DNA from: Rossellomorea aquimaris
GTDB taxonomy: Bacteria; Bacillota; Bacilli; Bacillales; Bacillaceae_B
Assembly: GCF_035590735.1 (NCBI RefSeq)
Contig: NZ_CP141595.1
Coordinates: 3,133,001-3,197,000, forward strand
Length of the DNA: 64,000 nt
Direction of reading: 5' to 3'
The notes beneath the pieces were generated by a model. That model saw nothing but the letters and a program-made list of their open reading frames with translations. It searched no databases and was not told the origin of the DNA. Below, piece by piece: positions 27,577 to 36,857 of the stretch. How positions within the stretch are numbered: the stretch's first letter is position 1; every line of letters starts with the position of its first letter. The position numbers and the translations under genes were made by a program.

Positions 27577-28107
27577 TTGAAACTTATAAAAATATCTAAA
27601 AATAATAGAGGCTTCACTTTAATTGAACTTTTGGTTTCAATTACAATCCTGGGGATCGTCCTTCTTAGTTTCATGAATTTCTTCCTGCAATCCAGTACAT
27701 ATACCAATGGCAATCAAAAGAAGACAGTCGGGATGAATGTAGCCAGGAATGTCTTGATGTTTGTGGAAAAACAAGACTTCCTTGAGATCAGGGACTACTT
27801 CTATGAAGTGAATATAGGCAGTAAAGATCCAACAGATGAATTTTTAAGATTATTCATTTGCGGGGATGAATATCAAACCTTCTCTAACTTCTCCACTGAA
27901 TCAGAAATGATTGATTCCTGTCCGGACAAGAAAAATATAAATATAAACGGGTTAGAATATGAGACTGAGATTTATTCCGGGGAAGTCACGAACCCTGATG
28001 AATTAGATTACTATATTCCTATTACAATCGAAGTTAGGTGGAATATCAATGATAGAGAATACAGTACGACTGTTGATGGAAAAGTTAAAAGCGAAGATAT
28101 CCGATAA
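27577..28107 (+). CDS. Minor pilin, GspI/PilV-like
   Basis: A 176-aa prepilin with leader LKLIKISKNNRG and mature start FTLIELLVSITILGIVLLSF, with Glu5. The globular part has a cysteine pair (FICGDE ... DSCPDKK) that could form a disulfide. I use the TTG at 27577, 5 nt behind GCAGGTG, instead of the TTG six codons earlier. It is first of three minor pilin genes, in the I-J-K order usual for type II secretion and type IV pilus tip complexes. Confidence 0.85.
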   Translation: MKLIKISKNNRGFTLIELLVSITILGIVLLSFMNFFLQSSTYTNGNQKKTVGMNVARNVLMFVEKQDFLEIRDYFYEVNIGSKDPTDEFLRLFICGDEYQTFSNFSTESEMIDSCPDKKNININGLEYETEIYSGEVTNPDELDYYIPITIEVRWNINDREYSTTVDGKVKSEDIR

Positions 28108-28636
28108 TAGGGGCATTACACTGGTTGAGTTATTACTTACCATATCCATTTCGGCCATCCTGTTACCCGTTACATACGGGGCAATGCTTACCGGCTATAA
28201 GATTTATGAGAAAGTTTCGATTGATGCACAATTGAGGGAAGACGCAGATTATGTTTCTGCAATGGTAATGAAGAATCTATATTCATACCCCTTCGATACG
28301 ATTGAAAAGTGCGTGCCATCCTCTTCTACTTGTGTAAGGTTTATAAACAGCAGTGAAATATCTGTCACTCCCTATTCAGATAAATCCTTTTACCAGATGG
28401 AGGATGCAGAAATTGTGAATGATGAACAAACTCTGGAATTAGTTCAAGTTGGGGAGAAAAAACAATGGAGCTTTGACGGAGAAATATTTACTACACCTTC
28501 TGACTTTTCCGGATCCGTTATCACCTCTACCTGCACATCCAAACCGTGCAATGAAGCAATCATACAGTTATCATACAAAGTTTCACATCCTAATTTCGAT
28601 AAGACCCTTAGTTTAGAGAGCAGCTTCGGATTTTAG
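28049..28636 (+). CDS. Minor pilin, GspJ/PilW-like
   Basis: A 195-aa prepilin: leader MIENTVRLLMEKLKAKISDNRG, mature start ITLVELLLTISISAILLPV with Glu5. Two cysteine pairs occur (KCVPSSSTC and TCTSKPC). The ATG at 28049 has AGGTGG at 8 nt and overlaps the end of the preceding gene by 59 nt in another frame; an ATG at 28076 would give a shorter leader but lacks a binding site. The overlap implies coupled translation. Confidence 0.82.
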   Translation: MIENTVRLLMEKLKAKISDNRGITLVELLLTISISAILLPVTYGAMLTGYKIYEKVSIDAQLREDADYVSAMVMKNLYSYPFDTIEKCVPSSSTCVRFINSSEISVTPYSDKSFYQMEDAEIVNDEQTLELVQVGEKKQWSFDGEIFTTPSDFSGSVITSTCTSKPCNEAIIQLSYKVSHPNFDKTLSLESSFGF

Positions 28637-28652
28637 AAGGGAGAAAAACAGC

Positions 28653-30533
28653 TTGTTAACCAATCAAAGAGGAAATGCCTTACTTACCGTATTAATTACA
28701 TCTCTTGTTATGGTGACAATTGGTATGGCTATCATAAGTTCGACGATAGGTGGAGCTAAACGAACCGAAGTCAGAGAGACCGACATTGACATTACATATG
28801 AAGGGCTAAAGGCAGCAGAAGAAATTTCATCCAAGGTTGTCTATCAATTGCAGCCCACAAGGGAGTTAGAAATCAGCAAATTGACACCAGCAAATATAAA
28901 TTCCAAAGTGGCAGATTTTTTTCAATCTTCCATTCTTCCATCCTATCAGTCTATCGATAGAATAAAGTGTGTCACAATCATTGATGTGAGCGGGACCAGT
29001 GCAATAAACCTGCTGGGAGACCACTGTACAAAATCCAACATTCCTGATTTCAAAACCTTTGAGCTGGACTATCTTGGCACCAATCTTACGAGAGTGTATG
29101 AAATCCTGATTCAAACAAAAAACCCTTCTTCTGAACAAGGGAAAGTCGAAAAGACCGTCCGAAAAAGGGTCATTTTATCGCCCGTCCCAAGCTTCCTTAA
29201 GTATACTCTAGGCTCAAGGGAACAGCTTCAATTAAATGGATCCCCACATCTGGTTGGTAACATCTATGCTAACTCTTTAGGCATAAGTGAAGAGGCAAAC
29301 TACCAGCTTTCTAATAAAAAGGATAAAACATTCCCGACACCTTTTCCATCCATTATCGGGGACTTGTATACAAGCTACAATAAAGCGAATTATGAACATA
29401 TGAAAAGCTTGATAACTTCAAATCAGTTCTATCCGCTAATAGAACCTCCCAAAGTTAAACAGGATAGTCAATTTACTGATATCTCATTTAATCAAACGTA
29501 CGAAGAAGAGGTTGGCAAAGTTTTAGAATCTCTTGATCTACCAATGAGAAATAACATTACCCAAATGAATTTAATGACCGCAATCAGAACGGCTCTTCTT
29601 TCAAATTCCTTCTCTCCTGCTCTTGTAGAAGATGGGATATTGAATGAAAACTCACAGGGTAAGGTTAAAGTGAGTGGAAATATTACCATTAGAGAGCTGC
29701 GAAATTCAGGGGTGGACCTGCTTGTAGATGGTGATGTGAATATTATCGCAAGTTCTCCAATGAATGTCGGGAATATCATATCGACAGGGAATGTGACGAT
29801 TTCAAATTTAAAGGGAGAAATGGCCATTGATAATATCGTTGCAGCAGGAAGAGTATCAATAGAGGCAAACTCACCCGTAAATCTGCAGGAGAATATAGTT
29901 AGTTTTGATAATATCTCTTATCAATCACAGAATTCCACTTCCGTTATAGATGGAAATGTATTTTCAGGCAGGAATTTAACCATACTGGGCGATGCCAATG
30001 ACCCATCCGGTGAGAATGATGAAATCAAGTTTGATTCCGTCATTTACGCAAAGGGAAAAACAAGCATTTCTAACTTGAATATAACCGGGATAGAGAGTGA
30101 AGACGGCACTGACAATACAGGGGAATTAATTTTACTCTCTAGAGGAGAGTTATTGTTAACAAGAATGAATGAATTTCAGTATTATGCTCAGGAGAAAGAA
30201 AAGGAAGAATTACGCTTGTTGCCCGATCCAGCTGAAGGCATCAAGCCGTTACAAGCTTTTTTCTACACGGATAGCGACGCTACCCTTTATGGAGTTGGTT
30301 CATTATTTTATGTTAACGGCGGTGTCTTTTCAAAAGGAAACCTTACAGTGAATGCTGTTCGTGGGGAGGTAAACAATATCGATGACACAAATCAGGACTT
30401 CCCCTCTAATCAACAAAAAAAATTGTCAAGATTCATCGTAAACTATAACAAAGATGTCCTTCTTTCAAAACTGGATACTCTACCAAAAGTTGAAGCACTT
30501 TCATTAATCAGTGATGAGATCGTAGTTGAATGA
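28653..30533 (+). CDS. Large minor pilin-like protein, GspK/PilX-like
   Basis: A 626-aa protein that begins MLTNQRG then NALLTVLITSLVMVTIGMAIISS. The cleavage site is present but position 5 is Thr, not Glu, as is typical of GspK/PilX tip pilins. The body (about 330-480) has repeated strands such as GNIISTGNVTISNLKG and VAAGRVSIEANSP, which suggest a parallel beta-helix or bactofilin-like fold. It is far larger than normal minor pilins and may carry an adhesive or structural domain at the pilus tip. TTG start behind AGAAGGGAG. Confidence 0.75.
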   Translation: MLTNQRGNALLTVLITSLVMVTIGMAIISSTIGGAKRTEVRETDIDITYEGLKAAEEISSKVVYQLQPTRELEISKLTPANINSKVADFFQSSILPSYQSIDRIKCVTIIDVSGTSAINLLGDHCTKSNIPDFKTFELDYLGTNLTRVYEILIQTKNPSSEQGKVEKTVRKRVILSPVPSFLKYTLGSREQLQLNGSPHLVGNIYANSLGISEEANYQLSNKKDKTFPTPFPSIIGDLYTSYNKANYEHMKSLITSNQFYPLIEPPKVKQDSQFTDISFNQTYEEEVGKVLESLDLPMRNNITQMNLMTAIRTALLSNSFSPALVEDGILNENSQGKVKVSGNITIRELRNSGVDLLVDGDVNIIASSPMNVGNIISTGNVTISNLKGEMAIDNIVAAGRVSIEANSPVNLQENIVSFDNISYQSQNSTSVIDGNVFSGRNLTILGDANDPSGENDEIKFDSVIYAKGKTSISNLNITGIESEDGTDNTGELILLSRGELLLTRMNEFQYYAQEKEKEELRLLPDPAEGIKPLQAFFYTDSDATLYGVGSLFYVNGGVFSKGNLTVNAVRGEVNNIDDTNQDFPSNQQKKLSRFIVNYNKDVLLSKLDTLPKVEALSLISDEIVVE

Positions 30534-30571
30534 AAAAATGGAGGTCCATCTTCAAGGACCTCCTTTCTTTT
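30534..30571. terminator. Bidirectional terminator between minor pilin operon and VWA gene
   Basis: Perfect stem GGAGGTCC/GGACCTCC (30540-30547, 30556-30563), with T-rich flank on the plus side and six A on the other side, so it serves both convergent units. Confidence 0.9.
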
Positions 30572-33459
30572 CACCATCTACCATCGATATCCCCATCTCC
30601 GGTCTCCGGATTTTCAGTTTCATCTTCTCCTGCAACGACTTCGAAAATCGCAATCGCCTTTATATCAGGATCTTCTTCAGAAGTAACCGTTATCGTCGTC
30701 ACCCCTGCATTTTTAGGTATAACCTTCCAAGCTCCATTTACTTGCACGATGTCTACAACATCGTTACCTGTGTCGACCACGTTCTTTATGTTTTTATTGG
30801 TTGCATCTTCAGGATTGAATACTAAATGAGAGTGTATATCGAATGCGTTACCTTCCAGCAATAGTGTGTACTTCGATTTTGTGAAGTCCATACTTTCCAA
30901 ATTTACAGTCCTTGACTTAACAATGACACGAATCGTTTTTTTGTATTTCCCATTCTTGGTTTCAACTTCCACTAAATCCTCGCCGGGAGATAATCCTGTC
31001 ATCCGGTTCTCTTTGGTGGAATTGACTTGAATGTATGAGGAGTTAATCATTCCATCATCACCTTGTAGAACCTTCACATTATAATTATTGTTCGGTTTTC
31101 CAAACGGGAAGATATCGATATTGAATGACTGGGTTTCTCCAACATATAATTCAATTAATGAAGGTACACGTATTAATTCGTCACCCTCGATCCAAATGGT
31201 TTTTTCAATAATGTAATCCTCTATTGCAAAACCGCCAATGGCTTTTACCCGGATTTCATTCTTCCCGAAACGATCAATGGTTTTCGTCTCTCTCAACTCA
31301 AATTCTGTCCATTCCCCGGCTGTTTCTTCTTCATTAAGAAGTTGATAGTTGTAAGAAACATCCCCTCCAGGAACACCGTTAGAGAGATAGAATTCCACTT
31401 CATTCGATACAGAAGAACCATTATCTAAGATATTATCAGTGAGTGGGTCTTTAACAATTAACTCAGGCACGAATGGTAGAACAGCGGTTGCTCCATTTCT
31501 GTAGGTAATAGTTAGCTCGGTGGGTTCACTCTCCAACGATTTCACAGGCATAATCGGGTATCGGCTATCCACTCCAGCTTCCAGTGCTGCTACAACACTT
31601 TCCGTTTGCCCCTGTATTCTTACCTTCTTGATCGTACCGTTTGAATAACCATCAAATGCAAATTCTTTTCCATTTTGCAGCTGTCGTGTCCTTACTTTCG
31701 CGCTGATTTCGTTATTATTCGGGCTTAGATTACTGCTTACTTTGTTCCCGTATCTTGAATCGACATAATAGACTTTCGCTTGTGGCATTTTCACATTATT
31801 TATAGCCCAGACAGCGTTCAGCGTTACCGGTATCTCAAGTCCAGGTTTAGAAAACGCACCGTTTTCAAAGCTCATCTTTTGTTTAACCTTGATTATGGCA
31901 ATTTGTTGCCCATTGATATTCTGGATTGTTACATCAGGGCTTTCTTTAACATTGATACCCTCAGGTAAGGGTTGATGTATAGTGATCTCACTTAAATCAC
32001 CTTTAGCTTTCGGATTGACCAACCCGCCAAAATCCAGTTTGAACAGTCCCGCGAAAGTATTCGTTTCTTTTCCATCCTCAATAATTAAATTGAACAGGTC
32101 TTGATTGATTCTATTCAAGTCTACCCTTCCTGTTACAGATGCAGGTGCATCATCTTTCACTTCAATCGTCACCGACTTTTTATCACTTGATCGCCATTCT
32201 GTTTCTTCTGCCGTTTTATACTGTACTTTCAAATCCTTAAACGTATAGGATCCCTTATTGGAGAATTCCACCGGAAGCGATACTGTAATAGGAGTCGGTA
32301 CACCCTGCCCTACTTCATATACTGTGGAAAATGGCAGATACACTGTATTATTCACCACTTTGTATTGATTTCGGTCAACTGTCACATTCTCCGGCAAGTG
32401 TACGACAATTTCTCCATCCAATTTGACTGAATTTAATTTATTGGCCAATTTTTCGAATGCATCGGAGACACTTCCTTCACTTGCTTTGATGAAGCTACCC
32501 GACGTTTGCTGTGCCAGCATTTCAAGATATCTGTCGTCCAGATCTCCTTCTCCATAACCTAAGGTATGCATGGTGATTTTATCGTTGTAGATTTCCTTGG
32601 ATACGTCGAGGCCTTTTTGTTTGATCAAAGCCTGCATTCGCTGACTATTCGTTTCCAGCTCACCCGGATTGTACCAACCTGCATTAAATGACGTACCATC
32701 CATAGTAAATGAAGGAATGTATAGAGACTTCAATTTACTATTATCCGGGGTATATATTTTATGCAGCCACCGATTGTAACTGTATCTATTTTGAAAGTCA
32801 TATACCAGTTGTTGATCACTCTCGACAACACTTGTTTCACCACAAAAAAACCATACTGGCTTCGTACACACTTCTTTTTTCACTTTTTCGACCGACGTCG
32901 CAATCATCGGCTGGCCATCGGTTAAAAAGACTATATACTTTTCATTCTTGGAATCTTTCAGCATATTCTTCGCTGCACGCAAAGGGTCTGTGTAATTGGT
33001 GCCTCCATAAGCGGTGGTATGTAACATGGAAGTTTTAATAGCATCGAGGTCATTACTTAATGGAAGTATCGTTTCTATATCTGAAGAAAACGTAATAAGA
33101 GAGAAGCGATCATTAGTTTGTTTGTTCTTCTCAAAGAATTGAACGGCATTGGTCAGCCCATCCTTTGCATTTTGCATTTTATCCCTGGTGTTATTCATCG
33201 ATCCTGATTTATCAAAGACAAAAACGACGTCTATAGGAGGTCGATTCGTTTCTTTCACCTCTCCTATTGGATTGATATGAAAGTCTAATGATGCTTTGGC
33301 ATTACTATCCACTGGCTTGACAATTACTTCTTGGGAAGGGGTAACATTGAAGTCCACCCTTAAATCTGAAGTTCCCTTTGCATAGGTGTTTGTCGAATAA
33401 ATAAATGCCAGAAAAAGGATGAATAATAATAGTAGTGGAATCTTTCCCTGAATTCTCAT
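30571..33459 (-). CDS. Secreted VWA-domain protein (possible pilus adhesin)
   Basis: A 962-aa exported protein. It has a Sec signal (LLLLFILFLAFIYSTNTYA), a von Willebrand A domain (about 75-345) with a complete MIDAS: DKSGS near residue 83, GGTNYTD and FLTDG; then several Ig-like beta domains up to the C-terminus. A Cys pair (VCTKPVWFFCGE) sits inside the VWA domain. No LPXTG, SLH or membrane anchor is visible. I start at the ATG at 33459 behind GAGGG. Convergent to the pilX-like gene. Similar VWA proteins (PilY1, streptococcal PilC) are pilus tip adhesins; this role is inferred. Confidence 0.8.
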   Translation of the reverse strand: MRIQGKIPLLLLFILFLAFIYSTNTYAKGTSDLRVDFNVTPSQEVIVKPVDSNAKASLDFHINPIGEVKETNRPPIDVVFVFDKSGSMNNTRDKMQNAKDGLTNAVQFFEKNKQTNDRFSLITFSSDIETILPLSNDLDAIKTSMLHTTAYGGTNYTDPLRAAKNMLKDSKNEKYIVFLTDGQPMIATSVEKVKKEVCTKPVWFFCGETSVVESDQQLVYDFQNRYSYNRWLHKIYTPDNSKLKSLYIPSFTMDGTSFNAGWYNPGELETNSQRMQALIKQKGLDVSKEIYNDKITMHTLGYGEGDLDDRYLEMLAQQTSGSFIKASEGSVSDAFEKLANKLNSVKLDGEIVVHLPENVTVDRNQYKVVNNTVYLPFSTVYEVGQGVPTPITVSLPVEFSNKGSYTFKDLKVQYKTAEETEWRSSDKKSVTIEVKDDAPASVTGRVDLNRINQDLFNLIIEDGKETNTFAGLFKLDFGGLVNPKAKGDLSEITIHQPLPEGINVKESPDVTIQNINGQQIAIIKVKQKMSFENGAFSKPGLEIPVTLNAVWAINNVKMPQAKVYYVDSRYGNKVSSNLSPNNNEISAKVRTRQLQNGKEFAFDGYSNGTIKKVRIQGQTESVVAALEAGVDSRYPIMPVKSLESEPTELTITYRNGATAVLPFVPELIVKDPLTDNILDNGSSVSNEVEFYLSNGVPGGDVSYNYQLLNEEETAGEWTEFELRETKTIDRFGKNEIRVKAIGGFAIEDYIIEKTIWIEGDELIRVPSLIELYVGETQSFNIDIFPFGKPNNNYNVKVLQGDDGMINSSYIQVNSTKENRMTGLSPGEDLVEVETKNGKYKKTIRVIVKSRTVNLESMDFTKSKYTLLLEGNAFDIHSHLVFNPEDATNKNIKNVVDTGNDVVDIVQVNGAWKVIPKNAGVTTITVTSEEDPDIKAIAIFEVVAGEDETENPETGDGDIDGRW

Positions 33460-33540
33460 AATATCCCTCATTTGGTTATCCTATAATGCTTTTATTATAT
33501 CAATCTTCAAACTATTATAATAGGACTTAATACTCAAAAT

Positions 33541-33573
33541 AAAGAAAAAAAGATGTCTATTGTCGAATAGACA
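33541..33573 (-). terminator. Terminator of the GGDEF gene
   Basis: Stem TGTCTATT/AATAGACA with a 4-nt loop and a long U-run on the minus strand. Confidence 0.88.
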
Positions 33574-33582
33574 CCCTTATAA

Positions 33583-35295
33583 TTATTTCACATACTGAGC
33601 CACCCGATTCCGCCCGGCCTGCTTTGCACCCGTATAAAGCGCCCGGTCCGCATGGCGGATGAGTGCCAGGGTATCTTCAGCATCTTCAGGTGCGGTTGAA
33701 ACTCCGATGCTTGCGGTGATCCGGACCATCATCTGTTGGTTGGATTCATCCAGACTATCATGGAGAGTGAATGGTTTGTTGGCTATCTCACGCCTGACAT
33801 GCTCTGCCAGGCTGAGCGCTTCATCCCGTTTCGTATCCGGAAGAAGGATGACAAATTCCTCCCCTCCATACCTCGCAACCGTCCCCCTGGTATCAATAAG
33901 GGTACGAAGACGGTCTGCAAGTTCAATCAGGATTTCGTTACCGCTCTGGTGACCATAGTTATCGTTAATGACTTTAAAATGATCAAGGTCGAGCATGATG
34001 AGGGAAAGACTCTTCCTTTTCCCAACATCGAGGTGACTGAACTCCAGGGACAGGAGATCTTCAAAATAGCGGTAATTGTATAATCCTGTCAGGGCACATC
34101 TCTCACTGTTTTTCTTCGTACGTTCATGATGCCTTGCATTTGCAATCGCCACTCCGAAATAGGAGCATAAAATATCGACGATCATCAATTGATATTTTTC
34201 ATAGGCTTTCTTTTTGGAAGATGCCAATAGAAGGATCCCCCGTACCTTTTGACTTCTTACAATGGGTACGCACAGCACGCTTTCCACTCCATCAGGCATG
34301 TACCCTTCAGCGATGCCGGTCCACTCAGATCGTGAAGTATAGAGGACGGACTTCCCTGTTTCCCATACTACACCGCTGATTCCCTGGCTTTTCTTTAATG
34401 GATGCAGGTTATTAGACTTCATTTCTCCATTTTCAACACGTCTTAACAGGACAAGTTCTTCTTCCTTGCAATCAAGGATATATGCATATTCAACCGGCAG
34501 AGTCTCAATGATCTTCTCGATGAATATATCAAGCACTTCATTTACTTTAAGGCTTTCCGTTAACTGGTGACCGATTTCACCCGCTTTTTGAAGGTATTCA
34601 TTGATCTTTTCAGAAGAGTTATACATCTTTAGGATGATCGATAAGCTCACGAAAGGGATACCAATCAATAGAGAAGCGAAGGCTCCCAATTCAAAGGTTA
34701 AGTAATAGAGAGATAAAGAAAGAGGGAACATGATCATGTTTGCCGTAAAATCCCATACGAAATCCTTGCTGTAAAAGCGAACATCACTATTTACCATATA
34801 GTGTTGATAGAGCAGAAGCAATATCTGGTTAACCATGATCGAAACTATTTGATAGCTCAGGATAGGAAAGATCAATTGACTGATATCTCTTAATCCGACT
34901 TCTCCACCGAATAGAAAATAGACCAGACCACTGACCAATGAAACGATAAAGAACATAACTGAATTCAAGGGGATTCTATGCCAATCATTTTTAGTCAATT
35001 GAAGCCGGATGAGTAATGGAATAATAGAGAACTGCATGAGGATGATCTCAACAAATAGACCATACTTTATAAACCCTACAAGGGTCACCCATTGGATGAA
35101 GAAGATGGTCGCACCATTTATCACAATGGGCATAAGCGGGATAAAAGTAGCGAAAGCCACCAGGGTTAATAGCTCTAACTCATTTCCTGCAATATTCTCA
35201 GGAGGATAGTATTGATATGTCATATACAAGCCAGCAGGTACAACCGCCAGCCAGGACAGCAATATGTACAGCTTCTTCTTTACTGATAACGTCAT
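33583..35295 (-). CDS. Membrane GAF-GGDEF diguanylate cyclase
   Basis: A 570-aa signalling protein. Six or so membrane segments (about 10-210), a GAF domain (about 250-385, VESVLCVPIVRSQKVRGILLL) and a C-terminal GGDEF domain (about 400-565) with the active motif ARYGGEEFVILLP. The usual inhibitory I-site RxxD is replaced by DTRG, so product feedback may be absent. It should make cyclic di-GMP from two GTP. ATG at 35295 follows GGGGGAT. It lies between folC and the VWA gene; c-di-GMP often controls type IV pili, so a link is plausible. Confidence 0.88.
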   Translation of the reverse strand: MTLSVKKKLYILLSWLAVVPAGLYMTYQYYPPENIAGNELELLTLVAFATFIPLMPIVINGATIFFIQWVTLVGFIKYGLFVEIILMQFSIIPLLIRLQLTKNDWHRIPLNSVMFFIVSLVSGLVYFLFGGEVGLRDISQLIFPILSYQIVSIMVNQILLLLYQHYMVNSDVRFYSKDFVWDFTANMIMFPLSLSLYYLTFELGAFASLLIGIPFVSLSIILKMYNSSEKINEYLQKAGEIGHQLTESLKVNEVLDIFIEKIIETLPVEYAYILDCKEEELVLLRRVENGEMKSNNLHPLKKSQGISGVVWETGKSVLYTSRSEWTGIAEGYMPDGVESVLCVPIVRSQKVRGILLLASSKKKAYEKYQLMIVDILCSYFGVAIANARHHERTKKNSERCALTGLYNYRYFEDLLSLEFSHLDVGKRKSLSLIMLDLDHFKVINDNYGHQSGNEILIELADRLRTLIDTRGTVARYGGEEFVILLPDTKRDEALSLAEHVRREIANKPFTLHDSLDESNQQMMVRITASIGVSTAPEDAEDTLALIRHADRALYTGAKQAGRNRVAQYVK

Positions 35296-35404
35296 ATCTA
35301 TCCCCCATAGGTCCACAATTAATTTAATATAGTCCGATCATACTATACTAGTTAAATAGTCACAAGTTTAAGAATATTTTATCAAAGCAGTTCAATAAAG
35401 TCAC

Positions 35405-36715
35405 TTACTTTTTTCTGTAATTTTCCAGTTGGTCCACAAGATATGGTTTAACCTCGGATAAAAAGTATAGTGAACCGGTTATTAACAGGATATCTTCTTC
35501 TTTCATGCCTTGTATTTTTTCAGGAAGGTAGTCTCTCCATTGATGAACCTTCTGCTTATTGGGATGGGAAGATAATTCATAAAGCTCTTCAACTGACGCG
35601 ACTCGTGGAAAGTCAAAGGTCGTAAATCCAATTGCATCCACCGCTTCTTCCAATGGAGTGATCATCGGTTTCAATTCCTTGTCGTGGAGTGCCGAAAAAA
35701 GAACCGTTACTCTTTTATTGATAAAGCGATCCTTTATGGTTTTCACCAAGGCTTGTACCCCTTCAGGATTATGGGCACCGTCAATATAAATCCCGGGATT
35801 GTATGATAGAGCCTCCATTCTGCCTGGCCATGATGCCTTTTTTAGCCCCGCTTTAATATGGCTGCTTGCTATTTTGTGCTTTTCTTCACCAAGAATTTCT
35901 ATCACTTTAATTGAAATTGCTGCATTATTGATTTGGTGTGCACCGATCATGGAAAGCTCATACATTCCATTTTGGACAGGAGACATGTAATGGAACTTCT
36001 CACCTCTTTCGAGTATGCCTTGACGTTCCACAGAAAAATCCTCTCCAAGTTCAAACAGGTCACTACCCATTTCCAGCGCTTTCTGTCTTATCACTTCAGC
36101 CGCTTCTTTCTGGTGAACCCCTGATATGACAGGAACAGAACGTTTGATGATCCCAGCTTTCTCAAAGGCTATGTCTTCTAATCTGCTTCCGAGAAATTGC
36201 ATATGATCCAGACCGATGCTCGTTATCACTGAAACCATAGGTGTGATGACATTCGTGGAATCAAGTCTTCCCCCAAGGCCGACTTCATAAAGGACAAGGT
36301 CCACCGGTTGCATTTCGGCAAAATAATAAAAGCTCATGGCTGTTATGACTTCAAATTCAGAGGGGGGTCCCCATTCAGAATGCTCCATGCTTTCGGCAAT
36401 AGGCTTTATCTTTTCCACAAGAAGAGTTAAATCTTCATCAGAAACAGGCTCTCCATTGATACTGATCCTCTCATTAAACCGTTCAAAATAGGGTGAAGTA
36501 AAGGTGCCTACTGAATACCCTGATTCCTGTAATATATTTCGTAAATAGGTGACAGTGGAACCCTTTCCGTTTGTACCCCCGATATGAACGGTTTTAAGCT
36601 TTTCATGAGGATTCCCAAGCTTCTCTAACAAGTGCTGCATTCTCTCCAGACCCGGCTTGATTCCAAGTCTGAGTCTTGAGTGTATCCATCCGACGGCCTT
36701 CTCATAGGTTAACAA
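35405..36715 (-). CDS. folC: Folylpolyglutamate synthase / dihydrofolate synthase
   Basis: Adds glutamate to folates (and to dihydropteroate). The 436-aa Mur-ligase-type protein has the P-loop HIGGTNGKGST, the FolC signature (GLGGRLDSTNVI), the carbamoylated lysine region (AFEKAGIIK) and a C-terminal domain with YIDGAHNPEG. In B. subtilis folC is downstream of valS as here, and comC follows; in this genome the GGDEF and pilus block lies between. Confidence 0.95.
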   Translation of the reverse strand: MLTYEKAVGWIHSRLRLGIKPGLERMQHLLEKLGNPHEKLKTVHIGGTNGKGSTVTYLRNILQESGYSVGTFTSPYFERFNERISINGEPVSDEDLTLLVEKIKPIAESMEHSEWGPPSEFEVITAMSFYYFAEMQPVDLVLYEVGLGGRLDSTNVITPMVSVITSIGLDHMQFLGSRLEDIAFEKAGIIKRSVPVISGVHQKEAAEVIRQKALEMGSDLFELGEDFSVERQGILERGEKFHYMSPVQNGMYELSMIGAHQINNAAISIKVIEILGEEKHKIASSHIKAGLKKASWPGRMEALSYNPGIYIDGAHNPEGVQALVKTIKDRFINKRVTVLFSALHDKELKPMITPLEEAVDAIGFTTFDFPRVASVEELYELSSHPNKQKVHQWRDYLPEKIQGMKEEDILLITGSLYFLSEVKPYLVDQLENYRKK

Positions 36716-36745
36716 TTTCAGTCACTCCCCTTAAGGTTTCATTAG

Positions 36746-36837
36746 AAAGAGGGCTCAGGTCGGGGCAGATTGCCGGAGAGAAAACCTTGATGCATCCCCT
36801 CAACCTTAACAATCTGACCCGATTCTAAAGCCCTCTT
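36746..36837 (-). terminator. Long hairpin between valS and folC
   Basis: Outer stem AGAGGGCT/AGCCCTCT with an extended imperfect inner pairing (GGGTCAGATTGT against CAATCTGCCCC on the minus strand). The following U-run is weak. It may be a leaky terminator of valS or a folC leader structure. Confidence 0.45.
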
Positions 36838-36857
36838 CTTATCCTCTGTTCAAAAGA

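Noticed and set aside
15977..35295. Prophage or integrative element
   Set aside because: No integrase, attachment repeats or tRNA at the borders; all genes fit a pilus locus or its neighbours.
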